64,000 bases of DNA. Origin: RYN-230 sp963829725 (GTDB lineage Bacteria; Actinomycetota; Actinomycetes; Streptosporangiales; Streptosporangiaceae). Position numbers and translations under genes: made by a program. Shown in pieces: positions 1-9,978 of this stretch (position 1 is the first letter of the stretch; every line of letters begins with the position of its first letter). Under the pieces are notes generated by a model. That model ran no database searches. It was not told the origin of the DNA and saw only the letters and a list, made by a program, of their open reading frames with translations. Location: contig CAWHJW010000008.1 of assembly GCA_963829725.1 (NCBI GenBank), forward strand, positions 186,001 through 250,000. Direction: 5' to 3'.

Positions 1-1
1 C

Positions 2-535
2 AAGCACGTCGCCGACTGCCACCAGGCCCGCACACCAGCCCAGCACGACCACGCCGAGCGGCTGGCCGACGCGCTCCGGTACGAGCCGTGCTCGCCGACG
101 TGCGCGAACTGGCTGCGCTACGGCGTCCAGCCCAAGAACCCCCGGCCGGGCCTGCGCCCCGGGCACTGCAAGGGCAAAGCCCACCGCCGCGAGCACCTCG
201 GCTACGCCGGGCGCCGCGTCCTGGTCTCCCGCAAATGGTCCGGCAAGACCCTGGCCGACCACCGCGCCGACCGCCGCGAATGGCTCCTGGCCACCCTCGG
301 CATCACCGCGGCCGACCCGGCCCGCTACACCTGGGAGCCCGTCACCCCCGGCGACCCCGACCACATGCCCAACGCCCAGCGGCTGCTGCACGTCGTCGCC
401 GACCGGCAGACGATGGCACGCCGCGCTCACCCTGGCCAGAGCCAGAGCCAGCGGCCAGCCGCCCGGAACTTCCGGCAACCGGGAGGGCGGCATGACCAGA
501 CAGCCAGGAGCACACCCGGGCCGACCGCCTGCTGA
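2..535 (+). pseudogene. C-terminal part of a RepSA-type replication initiator (partial at window edge)
   Basis: The open frame from the window edge encodes the C-terminal portion of the replication initiator found in actinomycete integrative and conjugative elements. The segment around GYAGRRVLVSRKWSGKTLAD with paired Cys/His (CSPTC, GHCKGK) is typical of that family as I know it. It initiates rolling-circle replication of the excised element. It lies directly upstream of excisionase and integrase remnants, the usual rep-xis-int order. The last 40 or so residues look out of frame, because the expected stop/start overlap with the next gene near 492 is missed and the frame runs on to 533. Probably non-functional at its end. 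Family call fairly confident; the N-terminus lies outside the window. Confidence 0.6.
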
Positions 536-723
536 CCGTCGCCGAGGCGGCCGACGTGCTCAGCACCACCGAACGCTTCCCGCGGCGGCTGATCGAGCAG
601 CGCCGTATCCGGTTCGTCCGGGTCGGCCGACACGTACGCATCCCCGAATCCGCACTCCGCGAGTTCATCGAGGCCGGTCTCGTCGAGCCGGTCACCACCA
701 GGAAAAGGAGAAAAATCGCATGA
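492..723 (+). pseudogene. excisionase (Xis), MerR/HTH-17 type, frameshifted
   Basis: A small helix-turn-helix protein that would bend DNA and direct the neighbouring integrase to excise the element. The recognisable frame reads LLTVAEAADVLSTTERFPRR, then RIRFVRVGRHVRIPESAL, the excisionase winged-helix pattern. This frame has no usable start and carries a TGA at 493; the ATG at 492 is in another frame. A single-base insertion between about 495 and 512 is the simplest explanation. Its stop at 721-723 overlaps the integrase ATG at 720 (ATGA), so the pair was translationally coupled. Function inferred from family and position. Confidence 0.6.
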
Positions 724-1910
724 GCAAGAAACGGCGCTTCGGGCGCAGTCCGGCAACTGCCGTCCGGCCGATGGCAGGCGCGCTATCAAGGCCCGGACGG
801 GATAGACCGGCCGGCACCGGAGACCTTCGACAGCAAGACCGATGCCGAGGTCTGGCTGACCCTCAAAGAGGCCGAGATCCTCAACGGCGACTGGACCAAC
901 CCGGACGACGGCAAGGTCCCGCTGGCCGACTACGCGCAGACCTGGATCGCGGAGCGGCCGGGCCTGCGGCCCAAGACGGTCGAGCTGTACGGCTACCTGC
1001 TGCGCAAGCACATTGCCCCGGTCCTCGGCGACCTGGCCATCGCCGAGATTCAGCCCAGCCAGGTCCGGCGCTGGCGTAAGCAGCTCCTCGACGCTGGCGT
1101 GAGCGCGGTCACGACGGCCAAGGCGTACCGGCTGCTCAAAGCCATTCTGAATACCGCCCTGGATGATGGGGTGATCCGGCGCAACCCATGCCGGATCAAG
1201 GGCGCCGGGCAGGAAGAATCACCCGAGCGGCCGACCCTGACAATCGCGCAGGTCTATGCGCTCGCCGATGCGATCGACCAGCGATACCGCGCGCTCGTGC
1301 TGCTGGCCATGTTCAGCAGCCTGCGCTGGGGCGAGCTGGGCGGCCTGCGGCGCGTGCGATATCGACCTGGCCGCACGCACGGTCCGGGTGACCCGTCAGC
1401 TCATCGAGGTCCGCGGCGGCGGCTTCGCGTTCGGGCCGCCCAAGTCCAGGGCGGGCAAACGGAGCGTGCCCGATTCCCGAAGTGATCATTTCCATCATCC
1501 GGTGGCACCTGGCGTGCTTCGCCGGCCAGGGAGACGAAGGGCTCGTCTTCACCAGCCCGGCCGGGAAGCCGCTGCGGCACACCAACTTCCGGCGCCGGGT
1601 ATGGCTGCCCGCGCTCAAGGCGGCCGAGCTGCCCGCAATCCATTTCCATGATCTCAGGCACACCGGAAACACCCTGGCCGCCAACGCCGGGGCCAGCCTC
1701 CGCGAGCTGATGGAACGGATGGGCCACGACAGCGAGCGGGCCGCGCTGGTCTACCTGCACAGCAGCGACGAACGCCAGCACCAGATCGCGGACACCCTCA
1801 GCAAGCTCGCCACCGAGGAGCTGAAACGGGGCAGCAAGCGCCAGGGCGGCCAGTCCACCACCAGGCGATCGGGCACGCAACGGGCACGGAACCGGAAACA
1901 AGCCTCTTGA
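720..1910 (+). pseudogene. tyrosine site-specific integrase, three +1 frameshifts
   Basis: Phage/ICE-type tyrosine recombinase that would catalyse integration of the element into the adjacent tRNA-Arg gene. The N-terminal SAM-like domain lies at about 800-1130 and the catalytic domain at about 1230-1800, with SLRWGELGGL (first Arg region), HDLRHTGNT (His-x-x-Arg box) and ERAALVYLHSS (nucleophilic Tyr). The protein is continuous only if one extra base is removed near 747 (after CGC), near 1354 and near 1472. All three are +1 events, and the coding sense is otherwise preserved. The stop lies 53 bp from the 3' end of the tRNA, the classic position. Inactive as written unless the insertions are sequencing errors. 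Confidence 0.85.
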
Positions 1911-1963
1911 AGATCATCCGCAGGAGCCAGGAAACCGGGCCTGACCTGCACTGGAAGCTAGGC

Positions 1964-2035
1964 GCCCCGAGCGCGACTCGAACGCGCGACCTACTGCTTA
2001 GGAGGCAGTTGCTCTATCCGCTGAGCTATCGGGGC
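1964..2035 (-). tRNA. tRNA-Arg (anticodon CCT)
   Basis: The minus strand folds into a complete 72-nt cloverleaf. The acceptor GCCCCGA pairs perfectly with TCGGGGC. The anticodon stem ACTGC/GCAGT encloses the loop CTCCTAA with anticodon CCT (reads AGG), and the T arm is GCGCG-TTCGAGT-CGCGC. CCA is not encoded. The 3' end faces the integrase remnant, so this is the attachment gene of the element on the left. Confidence 0.95.
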
Positions 2036-2201
2036 CAGCCGACCGCCCTCAGGCCAGGCCGGCGGCGTAAGCCTCACCAAGCCTAACCGGTCCGCCACCG
2101 TACCGGGCCTGCCCGCGCCTCCTGCTGCGGCCCGCCACGCGGACCGTAGGCTTGGTGGCTAACCCCCGATAGCCACGCACGCGATCAAGGAGCAGACGCG
2201 G

Positions 2202-2660
2202 GTGCAGGTACGAGACGTGATGACCCAGGCCACAATCACGGAGACCGCCACGGACACGCTCCGGGCCGCGGCGGAGCGGATGTGGCGGCAGCAGACCGGG
2301 TCACTGCTGATATCGGATGGCGGGCGGCTCGCCGGGATCATCACCGAGCGGGACCTGCTGCGGGCGGTGGCGCTCGGCTCCGACCCGGAGCGGAGCACCG
2401 TGGACGAGGCGATGACGACCGAGGTCTTCACCGTGCTCCCGGACATGCCGCTGCACGAGGCGGCGCGGGAGATGGCCGCGCGGTGGATCCGGCACCTGCC
2501 GGTGGTGCAGGACGGCGAACTGCTGGGCGTGATCAGCATGCGGGACATCACCGGCATCTTCGCCGCGCTCACCCCGGCCGGGGTAACCGTGGAGCACGAG
2601 TTCGACCGGCTCGTCCGGGAACGCCGCCTGGCCCGCATCGAGCACGGCGATCTCGACTGA
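2202..2660 (+). CDS. tandem CBS-domain protein
   Basis: A 152-residue protein made almost entirely of two CBS motifs (about residues 5-60 and 68-122), forming one Bateman module. Such modules bind adenine nucleotides or other ligands and act as cytosolic energy or redox sensors; no effector domain is fused. Landmarks are VRDVMTQ at the start, GIITERDLLRAV ending motif one, and LPVVQDGELLGVISMRDI in motif two. The GTG start at 2202 has AAGGAG nine bases upstream. It is monocistronic, convergent with mtnP across a long hairpin. The specific partner cannot be inferred. Confidence 0.85.
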   Translation: MQVRDVMTQATITETATDTLRAAAERMWRQQTGSLLISDGGRLAGIITERDLLRAVALGSDPERSTVDEAMTTEVFTVLPDMPLHEAAREMAARWIRHLPVVQDGELLGVISMRDITGIFAALTPAGVTVEHEFDRLVRERRLARIEHGDLD

Positions 2661-2670
2661 CCCTGTGCAA

Positions 2671-2730
2671 ATTCATCAGCCGTTAGGTTCTGACCCCGCC
2701 CCGGGGGTCCGAACCTAACGGCTGATGAAT
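2671..2730. terminator. very long hairpin between convergent genes (bidirectional terminator or palindromic element)
   Basis: Two perfectly complementary 20-bp arms (2671-2690 and 2711-2730) are extended inward by six further pairs (GACCCC/GGGGTC) after a single mismatch, leaving a loop of about six bases. It sits between the stops of the CBS gene (+) and mtnP (-). There is no T-tract, which is common for actinomycete terminators, but the stem is much longer than usual. Confidence 0.6.
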
Positions 2731-2872
2731 CGGGCCGGGCGGGGGCGGATCGGGGCCGGGCGGGGCGCGGACCGGGCGCCGGGCGGGGCGAGTCCGGGCG
2801 GGGCGAGTCCGGGAAGTCCGGGAGCGGGGCGGGGTGAGGCACCCCCCGGCCGGGCGGAAGGGCTGCGAGAGG

Positions 2873-3679
2873 TCAGGGCAGGTCGATCGGGAGCTTGATG
2901 CCGTCCAGGACGTTCGGGCAGGCGCAGGTCCGCTCCACGGGCAGGCCGGCGATGACATCCAGGACCAGGTCACGGAGCCGGGCCACATTCGAGGCGAACA
3001 CGCGGAACACCTCCTCCTGGGTGACTCCCTCCCCCTCCTCCACGCCCGCGTCGGTGTCGGTGATGAGGGCCAGCGCCGTGTAGCAGAGCGCCAGTTCCCG
3101 GGCCAGCACGGCCTCGGGGTGCCCGGTCATCCCGATCAGGCTCCAGCCCTGGGAGGCGTACCACTGGGACTCGGCCCGCGTGGAGAACCGAGGCCCCTCG
3201 ATCACGACGAGCGTGCCGGAATCGGACAGGTCCCAGCCGGCCGCGCGGGCCGCCGCGATGGCCTGGGACCGCCCCGAGGGGCAGTAGGGATCTGCGAACG
3301 GGACGTGCACGGCCCCGCCCGAGTCGTAGAAGGTCTGGGCACGGCCGATCGTGCGGTCCACGATCTGATCGGGGATGGCGAGCCGCCCCGGGCCGTACGC
3401 GGGGTTCAGTGAGCCGACCGCGGTGGGGGCCAGGATCTGCCGGACGCCCAGTGAGCGCAGCGCCCACAGGTTGGCCCGGTACGGGATCCGGTGCGGCGGG
3501 TAACGGTGGTCCCGGCCGTGCCGGGGCACGAACGCCACCGTCCGGCCGGCCACCTCACCGACCACGATGGGGTCACTGGGCTCGCCGTACGGGGTGTCCA
3601 CCTGAACCTCGCCGGCCGCCTGGAGGAATTCATAGAAGCCGGACCCGCCGATGACGCCGATCTCCGCGCGTGCGCTCAC
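2873..3679 (-). CDS. mtnP: S-methyl-5'-thioadenosine phosphorylase
   Basis: A 268-residue PNP/MTAP family 2 phosphorylase that cleaves methylthioadenosine (a by-product of polyamine synthesis and other SAM-dependent reactions) with phosphate to adenine and 5-methylthioribose-1-phosphate. It carries the phosphate-binding GGSGFYEF at residues 11-18, the RHGRDHRYPPHRIPYRAN family signature near 53-70, GMTGHPEAVLARE, and TDTDAG, whose Asp pair is typical of MTA (6-aminopurine) rather than guanosine specificity. Length is normal for the family. It is encoded a few bases downstream of the fmdB-like gene on the same strand, so they may be cotranscribed. Confidence 0.88.
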   Translation of the reverse strand: MSARAEIGVIGGSGFYEFLQAAGEVQVDTPYGEPSDPIVVGEVAGRTVAFVPRHGRDHRYPPHRIPYRANLWALRSLGVRQILAPTAVGSLNPAYGPGRLAIPDQIVDRTIGRAQTFYDSGGAVHVPFADPYCPSGRSQAIAAARAAGWDLSDSGTLVVIEGPRFSTRAESQWYASQGWSLIGMTGHPEAVLARELALCYTALALITDTDAGVEEGEGVTQEEVFRVFASNVARLRDLVLDVIAGLPVERTCACPNVLDGIKLPIDLP

Positions 3680-3689
3680 GCGGATTAGG

Positions 3690-4100
3690 TTAACTACCCG
3701 TCGCGGCGGGCGCCGGCGCCGAGGACGAACTCGTCGATTCCTTCTTGGCCCCGGACGAACCCGACGAACCCGACGAACCCGACTCAGACCCGGACGACCC
3801 GGAGCCGGACCCGGAGGACGACTCCTTAGCCCCGGACTTGGCCGAATCAGCCGAGCCGGACTCGCCCGTCTTCGCGGCGGCCGGCTCCTTGTCCTTCTTC
3901 GCGCCGTCAGCGGCGGCGGACCCCTTACGGCTGTCCGTGCGGTAGAAGCCGGACCCCTTGAAAACGATGCCGACCGGCGTGAACACCTTGCGCAGCGATC
4001 CCTGGCAGGCCGGGCAGACGGTCAGCGGGTCGTCGCTGAACTTCTGCACCGCCTCCAGCTCCGCACCGCATTCGGTGCAGCGGTACTGATAGGTCGGCAC
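3690..4100 (-). CDS. FmdB-family zinc-ribbon protein with Ser/Gly-rich tail
   Basis: A 136-residue protein starting at a GTG (4100) preceded by AAGGAGG with a five-base spacer; longer upstream starts lack that signal. Residues 1-50 are an FmdB-type zinc ribbon with CxxC pairs at 8/11 and 29/32 (YRCTECG, VCPACQG) followed by FTPVGIVFKGSGFYRTDS, the conserved end of the domain. The remainder is a low-complexity Lys/Ala then Ser/Gly tail, probably disordered. The family is a putative regulator of unknown target. This gene is widely found near 5-formyl-THF cyclo-ligase in actinomycetes, matching the order here. Confidence 0.85.
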   Translation of the reverse strand: MPTYQYRCTECGAELEAVQKFSDDPLTVCPACQGSLRKVFTPVGIVFKGSGFYRTDSRKGSAAADGAKKDKEPAAAKTGESGSADSAKSGAKESSSGSGSGSSGSESGSSGSSGSSGAKKESTSSSSAPAPAATGS

Positions 4101-4164
4101 GATCCCCTCCTTCAGCATCCCGCGGGCAGTTAGCACTCACAGCCCGCGACTGCTAAATGGTAAC

Positions 4165-4758
4165 TCATTCCGGCGGAAGCCTGGTCACCCCGGTGGACGG
4201 CCGGGCGACCAGGCGCACCGGCTGGTCATACGGCCCAGCAGGCACGGACTCCAGCAACTCGGTGTCATACAGCAGCGCAACGACCGGTACAGACGCACCG
4301 ACCCTGGCCAGTGCGCGGTCGAACGAGCCACCGCCACGGCCCAGCCGCTGCCCGGAATGATCCACCGCCAGTGCCGGGACCACAACCAGGTCGGCGCTGC
4401 TGATGGCGGTGACGCCGCGGCCCGGCTCGGACGGCTCGGTGAGCCCCCGCGGGCCGGGGCGCAGCGAGTCCGGGCCCTCGTAGGACGCCCAGTCCAGGTC
4501 ACCGTCGTCGCGGAGCACCGGCAGCAGCACGTAAGTACCGCGCTTCCACAGCCCGAACACCAGCCCGTGGGTGTCCGGCTCGGTCCCGATCGAGTAGTAA
4601 GCGGCCACCGTCCCGGCCATCTGCGCCTCGGGCAGCGACAGCACGGCGTCCCGGATCGACCGGGCGGCCGCCGCGCGCTGCTCGGCGCCGAGCCGGCGGC
4701 GCGCGTCCACCAGCCGCGTGCGCAGGTCGGCCTTATCCCGGTCCAGCTGTGAGATCAC
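4165..4758 (-). CDS. 5-formyltetrahydrofolate cyclo-ligase
   Basis: A 197-residue cytosolic enzyme converting 5-formyl-THF plus ATP to 5,10-methenyl-THF, salvaging folate cofactor. The N-terminal DKADLRTRLVDARRRL helix and the C-terminal nucleotide loop GQRLGRGGGSFDRAL (family form G-x-G-x-G-[FY]-D-R) identify it. It is divergent from galU with about 67 bp between the starts. The same neighbour pair (cyclo-ligase divergent from galU-moeA) exists in mycobacteria, supporting the core-chromosome reading. No anomalies seen. Confidence 0.88.
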   Translation of the reverse strand: MISQLDRDKADLRTRLVDARRRLGAEQRAAAARSIRDAVLSLPEAQMAGTVAAYYSIGTEPDTHGLVFGLWKRGTYVLLPVLRDDGDLDWASYEGPDSLRPGPRGLTEPSEPGRGVTAISSADLVVVPALAVDHSGQRLGRGGGSFDRALARVGASVPVVALLYDTELLESVPAGPYDQPVRLVARPSTGVTRLPPE

Positions 4759-4825
4759 GGATAACCGCCTCGGAGGTAAGGGGCCTATGGCGTTTGCCGG
4801 GCCGCCTGACGGCTAGGGTACGAGG

Positions 4826-5724
<899 letters not shown>

Positions 5725-5728
<4 letters not shown>

Positions 5729-6957
5729 CCCACCCGGAGCCGCCCGCAGGCCTGATCGGCGTGGACGAGCACCGCGCCGAGATCCTGGGGGCCCTGCTCC
5801 CGCTGCACCCGCTGCGGCTGCCGCTGGCCGACGCGGACGGCAGCGTGCTGGCCGAAGACGTGCTGGCCGGCACGCCGCTGCCCTCGTTCGACAACTCGGC
5901 CATGGACGGGTACGCGGTCCGGGCCGCCGACCTGGCCGGCGCGTCCGAGGCGGCGCCGGCCCGGCTGCCGGTGCGGGGCGAGATCCCGGCCGGGGACACC
6001 GGGCGCTACCGGGTGGAGCCCGGTACCTGCCTGCGCATCATGACCGGCGCCCTGCTGCCGGCCGGCGCCGACGCCGTGGTGCCCGTGGAATTGACCGACG
6101 GTGGTGCGACCGTGGTGGCGCTGCGCAGCGCGGTGCCAGCCGGGAACGCGATCCGCCGTCGTGGCGACGACGTGGCAGCCGGAGAGCTGCTGGTGGAGTC
6201 AGGGACCCCGGTGGGTTCCGTTCAGCTGGCTCTGCTCGCGGCTTCGGGTCAGGGGACCGTGCTGGTGCGGCCGCGGCCGCGGGTGGCGGTGATCTCGACC
6301 GGCAATGAGCTGGCCGAGCCCGGCACGCCGCTGGTGCCCGGGCGGATCTGGGAATCGAACAGTTTCATGCTGGCCGCGGCGGCCCGGCGGGCCGGGGCGG
6401 TGGCCGGGCGGCACCGGGTGCCGGACGACCCGGACGCCGTGCTGGCCACCCTGGAGCAGCTGCTGCCGCACGCCGACCTGCTGATCACCAGCGGCGGAGT
6501 GAGCATGGGCGGCGAGCACGATGTCGTCAAGGCGTCGCTGTCCAAGCTGGGCACGGTGGAGTTCCGTAAGGTCGCGATGCAGCCGGGGATGCCGCAGGGG
6601 TTCGGCGTGCTGGGGCCGGACCGGACGCCGATCTTCACCCTGCCCGGCAACCCGGTCAGCGCGTACGTGTCGTTCCTGCTGTTCGTCCGGCCGGCCCTGG
6701 CCGCGCTGCAGGGCGCCCCGGCGCCGCGGGACCGGATGGTCACGGCCGCGCTGACCATGCCGGTGCGGTCGCCGGAGGGCAGACGGTCCTACCTGCGCGG
6801 CATCCTGGACGACGCGGAGGCCACGGTGCTCCCGCTGACCGGCCAGTCCTCGCACCAGCTGGGCGCGCTGGCCCGGGCGAACGCGCTGATCCTCGTGCCG
6901 GAGCCGGTGACCCGGCTGGAAGAGGGCGCCAGCGTGGACGTACTCTGCCTGCCATGA
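5725..6957 (+). CDS. moeA: MoeA/gephyrin-like molybdopterin molybdotransferase (Glp-type locus)
   Basis: A 410-residue MoeA-family protein. The canonical role is inserting molybdate into adenylated molybdopterin. It contains SFDNSAMDGYAVRAADL in domain I, the MogA-like core with ISTGNELAEPG and ITSGGVSMGGEHDVVK, TLPGNPVSAYVSF, and the C-terminal beta domain. In corynebacteria and mycobacteria the moeA paralogue directly after galU is Glp, a gephyrin-like protein that binds FtsZ and the membrane receptor GlpR; the position here, with a GlpR/SepX-like gene four genes on, makes a divisome role plausible. It is coupled to galU and moaC by ATGA overlaps. Which role dominates cannot be told from sequence. 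Confidence 0.88.
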
Positions 6958-7478
6958 CCGATTCTCCGGCGGAGGCAGCCGGGCCGGCCAACGGCACGCG
7001 GGCGGCCGGGCCGGGCCTGACGCACGTGGACCAGGCCGGGCACGCCCGGATGGTCGATGTGTCCGCCAAGGACATCACCGCCCGCCAGGCGCGCGCGTCC
7101 GGCCGGGTGCTCCTCGCGCCCGCGGCGGTCGCGGCGCTGCGCGCGGGCACGGTGCCCAAGGGGGACGCGCTCGCGGTGGCCCGGATCGCCGGGATCCAGG
7201 GCGCGAAGAAGACGCCGGACCTGGTGCCGTTGTGCCACCCGATCGCGCTGCACGGGGTCTCGGTCGAGCTGGCGGTGACCGAGGAGGGGGTCGATATCTC
7301 GGCGGTGACCCGCACAGCGGACCGGACGGGAGTCGAGATGGAGGCGCTGACCTCGGTGACCGTGGCCGCGCTGGCGCTGGTGGACATGATCAAGGCGGTG
7401 GACCCGGCGGCGGTGATCACCGACGTCCGGGTCGAGGAGAAACTGGGCGGCAAGACCGGCACCTGGCGGCGGCCGTGA
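6954..7478 (+). CDS. moaC: cyclic pyranopterin monophosphate synthase
   Basis: A 174-residue MoaC that turns the MoaA product 3',8-cyclo-GTP into cyclic pyranopterin monophosphate, the second step of molybdenum cofactor synthesis. Landmarks are HVDQAGHARMVDVSAKDIT, PLCHPIALHG (catalytic-site segment), TADRTGVEMEALTSVTVAAL and DMIKAVDP, with Lys-rich KLGGKTG near the end. An N-terminal extension of about 20 Ala/Gly-rich residues precedes the domain. It is coupled at both sides (ATGA with moeA, GTGA with mog). Full length with intact motifs. Confidence 0.93.
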   Translation: MTDSPAEAAGPANGTRAAGPGLTHVDQAGHARMVDVSAKDITARQARASGRVLLAPAAVAALRAGTVPKGDALAVARIAGIQGAKKTPDLVPLCHPIALHGVSVELAVTEEGVDISAVTRTADRTGVEMEALTSVTVAALALVDMIKAVDPAAVITDVRVEEKLGGKTGTWRRP

Positions 7479-8026
7479 GCGGCGACGCCTGGGCCGAGGC
7501 GGTGCAGGAGGCGGCGGCCGGGCCGCGCAGGCCGCCGCCGCCGCTCCGGGCGCTGGCGATCACGGTGTCGAACCGGGCCTCGGCGGGCGTGTACGAGGAC
7601 AGGTCCGGGCCGGTGCTGGCGGGCCTGCTGACCTCGGCCGGGTGCGCGGTGGACGGCCCGGTCGTGGTGCCGGACGGCGAGCCGGTGGAAAAGGCGCTGC
7701 TGGACGCGGTGGCGGAGGGGTACCAGGTCGTGGTGACCACCGGCGGGACCGGGCTGACCCCCGGGGACCAGACCCCGGAAATGACCCGGAAGGTGATCGA
7801 CCGGGAGATCCCGGGCATCGCGGAGGCCATCCGGGCGGCCGGGATCGCGGCGGGCGTGCCGTCGGCCATGCTGTCCCGTGGCCTGGCCGGGCTGGCCGGG
7901 CCGGTGCTCATCGTGAACCTGCCGGGTTCCAGCGGGGGTGTCCGGGACGGCATGGAGGTCCTGGCGCCGGTGCTGGGCCATGCCGTTGACCAGGCCCGGG
8001 GTGGCGACCATCCCCGTCCGGCCTGA
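7475..8026 (+). CDS. mog: molybdopterin adenylyltransferase (MogA/MoaB family)
   Basis: A 183-residue MogA/MoaB protein that adenylates molybdopterin before molybdate insertion. The GTG start at 7475 overlaps the moaC stop (GTGA). It has VSNRASAGVYEDRSGP, VVTTGGTGLTPGDQTPE (the Gly-rich GGTG loop with catalytic Asp) and LPGSSGGVRDGMEVL. A Pro/Arg-rich stretch of about 25 residues precedes the fold. With moeA and moaC it forms a Moco-completion unit placed between Glp-type and GlpR-type genes. Confidence 0.9.
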   Translation: MSGDAWAEAVQEAAAGPRRPPPPLRALAITVSNRASAGVYEDRSGPVLAGLLTSAGCAVDGPVVVPDGEPVEKALLDAVAEGYQVVVTTGGTGLTPGDQTPEMTRKVIDREIPGIAEAIRAAGIAAGVPSAMLSRGLAGLAGPVLIVNLPGSSGGVRDGMEVLAPVLGHAVDQARGGDHPRPA

Positions 8027-8069
8027 TTTGACCGGGTACCCGCGTAGCGTCCAGATCACAAACAGGGGA

Positions 8070-8930
8070 ATGATGGGCCTCGTGGGACGTATGCGCGGCT
8101 GGCCGGTCACCATCACCGAACCGGACCTGCTCGATGAGCCCATCGGGCTCCGCCCGGTGCGCGCCCGGGACGCCGGGATATGGCGGGATGCCCGGGTGCG
8201 CAACGCGAACTGGCTGCGCCCCTGGGAGCCGACCAACCCGGAAACGCCGCTGTACCGGTCCACGATCAGCCCCTACCTGGCCATGACCCGGACCATGCGC
8301 CGGGAGGCCCGGCAGGGCCTGGCCCTGCCCTGGGTGATCACCTACGGCGGCCAGTTCGCCGGGCAGCTCACGGTGGGCAGCATCACCTGGGGCTCGGCCC
8401 GGACCGCGCAGGTGGGTTACTGGATCGACGAGGCGTACGCCGGGCGGCAGGTCACCCCGACCGCGCTGGCCATGGCCCTGGACCACTGCTTCTTCGTGGT
8501 CGGGCTGCACCGGGTGGAAGCCAGCATCCGCCCGGAGAATCAGGCCAGCCGCCGGGTGGTGGAGAAGCTGGGTTTCCGCGAGGAAGGACTGCGGCGGCGG
8601 TACCTGCACATCGATGGGGCATGGCGGGATCACCTGTGCTATGCCCTGACGGTGGAGGACGTGACCGGAGGGCTGCTCTCCCGCTGGCGCAACGCGCTGT
8701 CCGCTCTGCGCGCGGGCCAGTCGGGACCGCGGCCGCCGGGGGCCGGGGCCGCCGGGCCGGGGGCCGCCGGGGCCAGGTCGCCCGGGGCCGGGCGGTCGCC
8801 GGGGGCGGGGTCCCCGAGCGCGGGCGGGTGGCGCGGGCCAGGGAGTTTCGGGGGCAGCGGACCCGGGGGTTACGGCGGGACGAGCGGATACCGGGGCCCG
8901 GGCGGTTACGGCGGACCCGGGCCGCTGTAA
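8070..8930 (+). CDS. RimJ/RimL-like GNAT N-acetyltransferase with Gly-rich tail
   Basis: A GNAT acetyltransferase of the ribosomal-protein N-acetylation type. Residues about 25-205 hold the fold: IGLRPVRARDAGIWRDARVR, LTVGSITWGSARTAQVGYWI, the acetyl-CoA region around DEAYAGRQVTPTALAMAL, and RPENQASRRVVEKLGFREEG near its end. The final 75 residues are Pro/Gly/Ala repeats ending in GYGG units, probably disordered. The start is uncertain: ATG 8070 or 8073 lie close to AGGGG, while GTG 8082 has better spacing. The rimJ-like gene between moeA and glpR is conserved in this actinobacterial locus; its substrate is not known from sequence. Confidence 0.82.
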   Translation: MMGLVGRMRGWPVTITEPDLLDEPIGLRPVRARDAGIWRDARVRNANWLRPWEPTNPETPLYRSTISPYLAMTRTMRREARQGLALPWVITYGGQFAGQLTVGSITWGSARTAQVGYWIDEAYAGRQVTPTALAMALDHCFFVVGLHRVEASIRPENQASRRVVEKLGFREEGLRRRYLHIDGAWRDHLCYALTVEDVTGGLLSRWRNALSALRAGQSGPRPPGAGAAGPGAAGARSPGAGRSPGAGSPSAGGWRGPGSFGGSGPGGYGGTSGYRGPGGYGGPGPL

Positions 8931-9147
8931 GCCGCCAGGGCCGGCGCCGGCGCCGGTCAACCTGGACGCTGCCTGATGATCTCACGACACACCGGGCCTA
9001 ATGCTGTTCATCGCCTGCGCTGACGCCTACGGTGCGTGACGTGAGCAAGCCCGCACGGCGGTCCAACATGCCTGCGCTCAGGCGCGGGCTCGCCGTGCGC
9101 CGGCCCGGTGATCACACGGCGGCGTGGCTGACCCCCGGGGTGAGCCG

Positions 9148-9885
9148 GTGAGCAGCGCGATCCTGTACTTCGCCATCGTCGCCATCTGGGTAGGCCTCCT
9201 CATGCCCAAGTGGCTGCGGCCTGCCCAGCTGCAGCAGCACCGGATGGAAGGGCAGGAGCAGGACCACTTCATCGTCGCTGCTGCGACCCCCGCTGTGCAG
9301 CGGAACGCCCCGGAGCGGGAGTCCAGGAGGCGAGAGATGCCGCAGCAGCCGGGACGAGCCGGCCCGGGGCACGCGGGACGCCGGCGCCAGGTACCCGCCG
9401 CGCAGGCGGACCGGGTGCCCCGGGCCGCAGCGGACGCCGCCGCCCGCCGGGCCAACGTACTGCGCGCCCGCCGCCGGATGCTGGGCACGCTGGTCGCCCT
9501 CACGCTGGGCGCGTTCGTGATCGCGCTGGCGCAGCTGGCCGCCGTGTGGGTGGCGGTCCCGCCAGCGGTGCTGCTCGGCTTCTTCCTGCTGCTGCTCCGC
9601 GAGGCCGCCCGCAGCGACACCGGGCGCGCGCACCGGCCCGCCCAGGCCGCGCCGGCCATGGCCCAGTCCCGGGATGAGGTGCGGTTCGAGCGCGAGGCGA
9701 TGCGGCCCGAGCGCCCGGACCCGGCCGAATACGAGGCTGCGGAAGAGCCGGCCGCCCCGGCGGTGGCGCAGGCGGGACCGGCGGAGGTCACCTACCAGGC
9801 CCAGATCATCGACATCTCGGCCCGGGTCGCCGACCAGCTCTACGACCAGTACACCGACGCCGCCGAGCGCGCCGTCGGCGACTGA
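9148..9885 (+). CDS. SepX/GlpR-like membrane division protein
   Basis: A 245-residue membrane protein. The start is best at GTG 9148, which puts SSAILYFAIVAIWVGLLMPK as an N-terminal transmembrane helix. A long charged Arg/Gln-rich segment (about 25-108) follows, then a hydrophobic hairpin of two helices (about 115-155: TLVALTLGAFVIALAQL and AVPPAVLLGFFLLLL), then an acidic cytoplasmic tail. This architecture and position, downstream of galU-moeA-rimJ, match the receptor GlpR of corynebacteria and SepX of Streptomyces, which tether the gephyrin-like Glp to the divisome. Assignment rests on synteny and topology; primary sequence in this family diverges quickly. Confidence 0.7.
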   Translation: MSSAILYFAIVAIWVGLLMPKWLRPAQLQQHRMEGQEQDHFIVAAATPAVQRNAPERESRRREMPQQPGRAGPGHAGRRRQVPAAQADRVPRAAADAAARRANVLRARRRMLGTLVALTLGAFVIALAQLAAVWVAVPPAVLLGFFLLLLREAARSDTGRAHRPAQAAPAMAQSRDEVRFEREAMRPERPDPAEYEAAEEPAAPAVAQAGPAEVTYQAQIIDISARVADQLYDQYTDAAERAVGD

Positions 9886-9978
9886 GCCGCCAGCCCGCCT
9901 GCCAGGCCCAGCGAACGAAACCATTACGGACGGGCGCCCTGACTTGGCGGCCCCCGAACCGGCGGCACTTAATGGGGC

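Noticed and set aside
2873..3679. Purine nucleoside phosphorylase instead of MTA phosphorylase
   Set aside because: The TDTDAG segment has the Asp pair typical of 6-aminopurine-specific MTAP rather than the Asn of guanosine/inosine enzymes.
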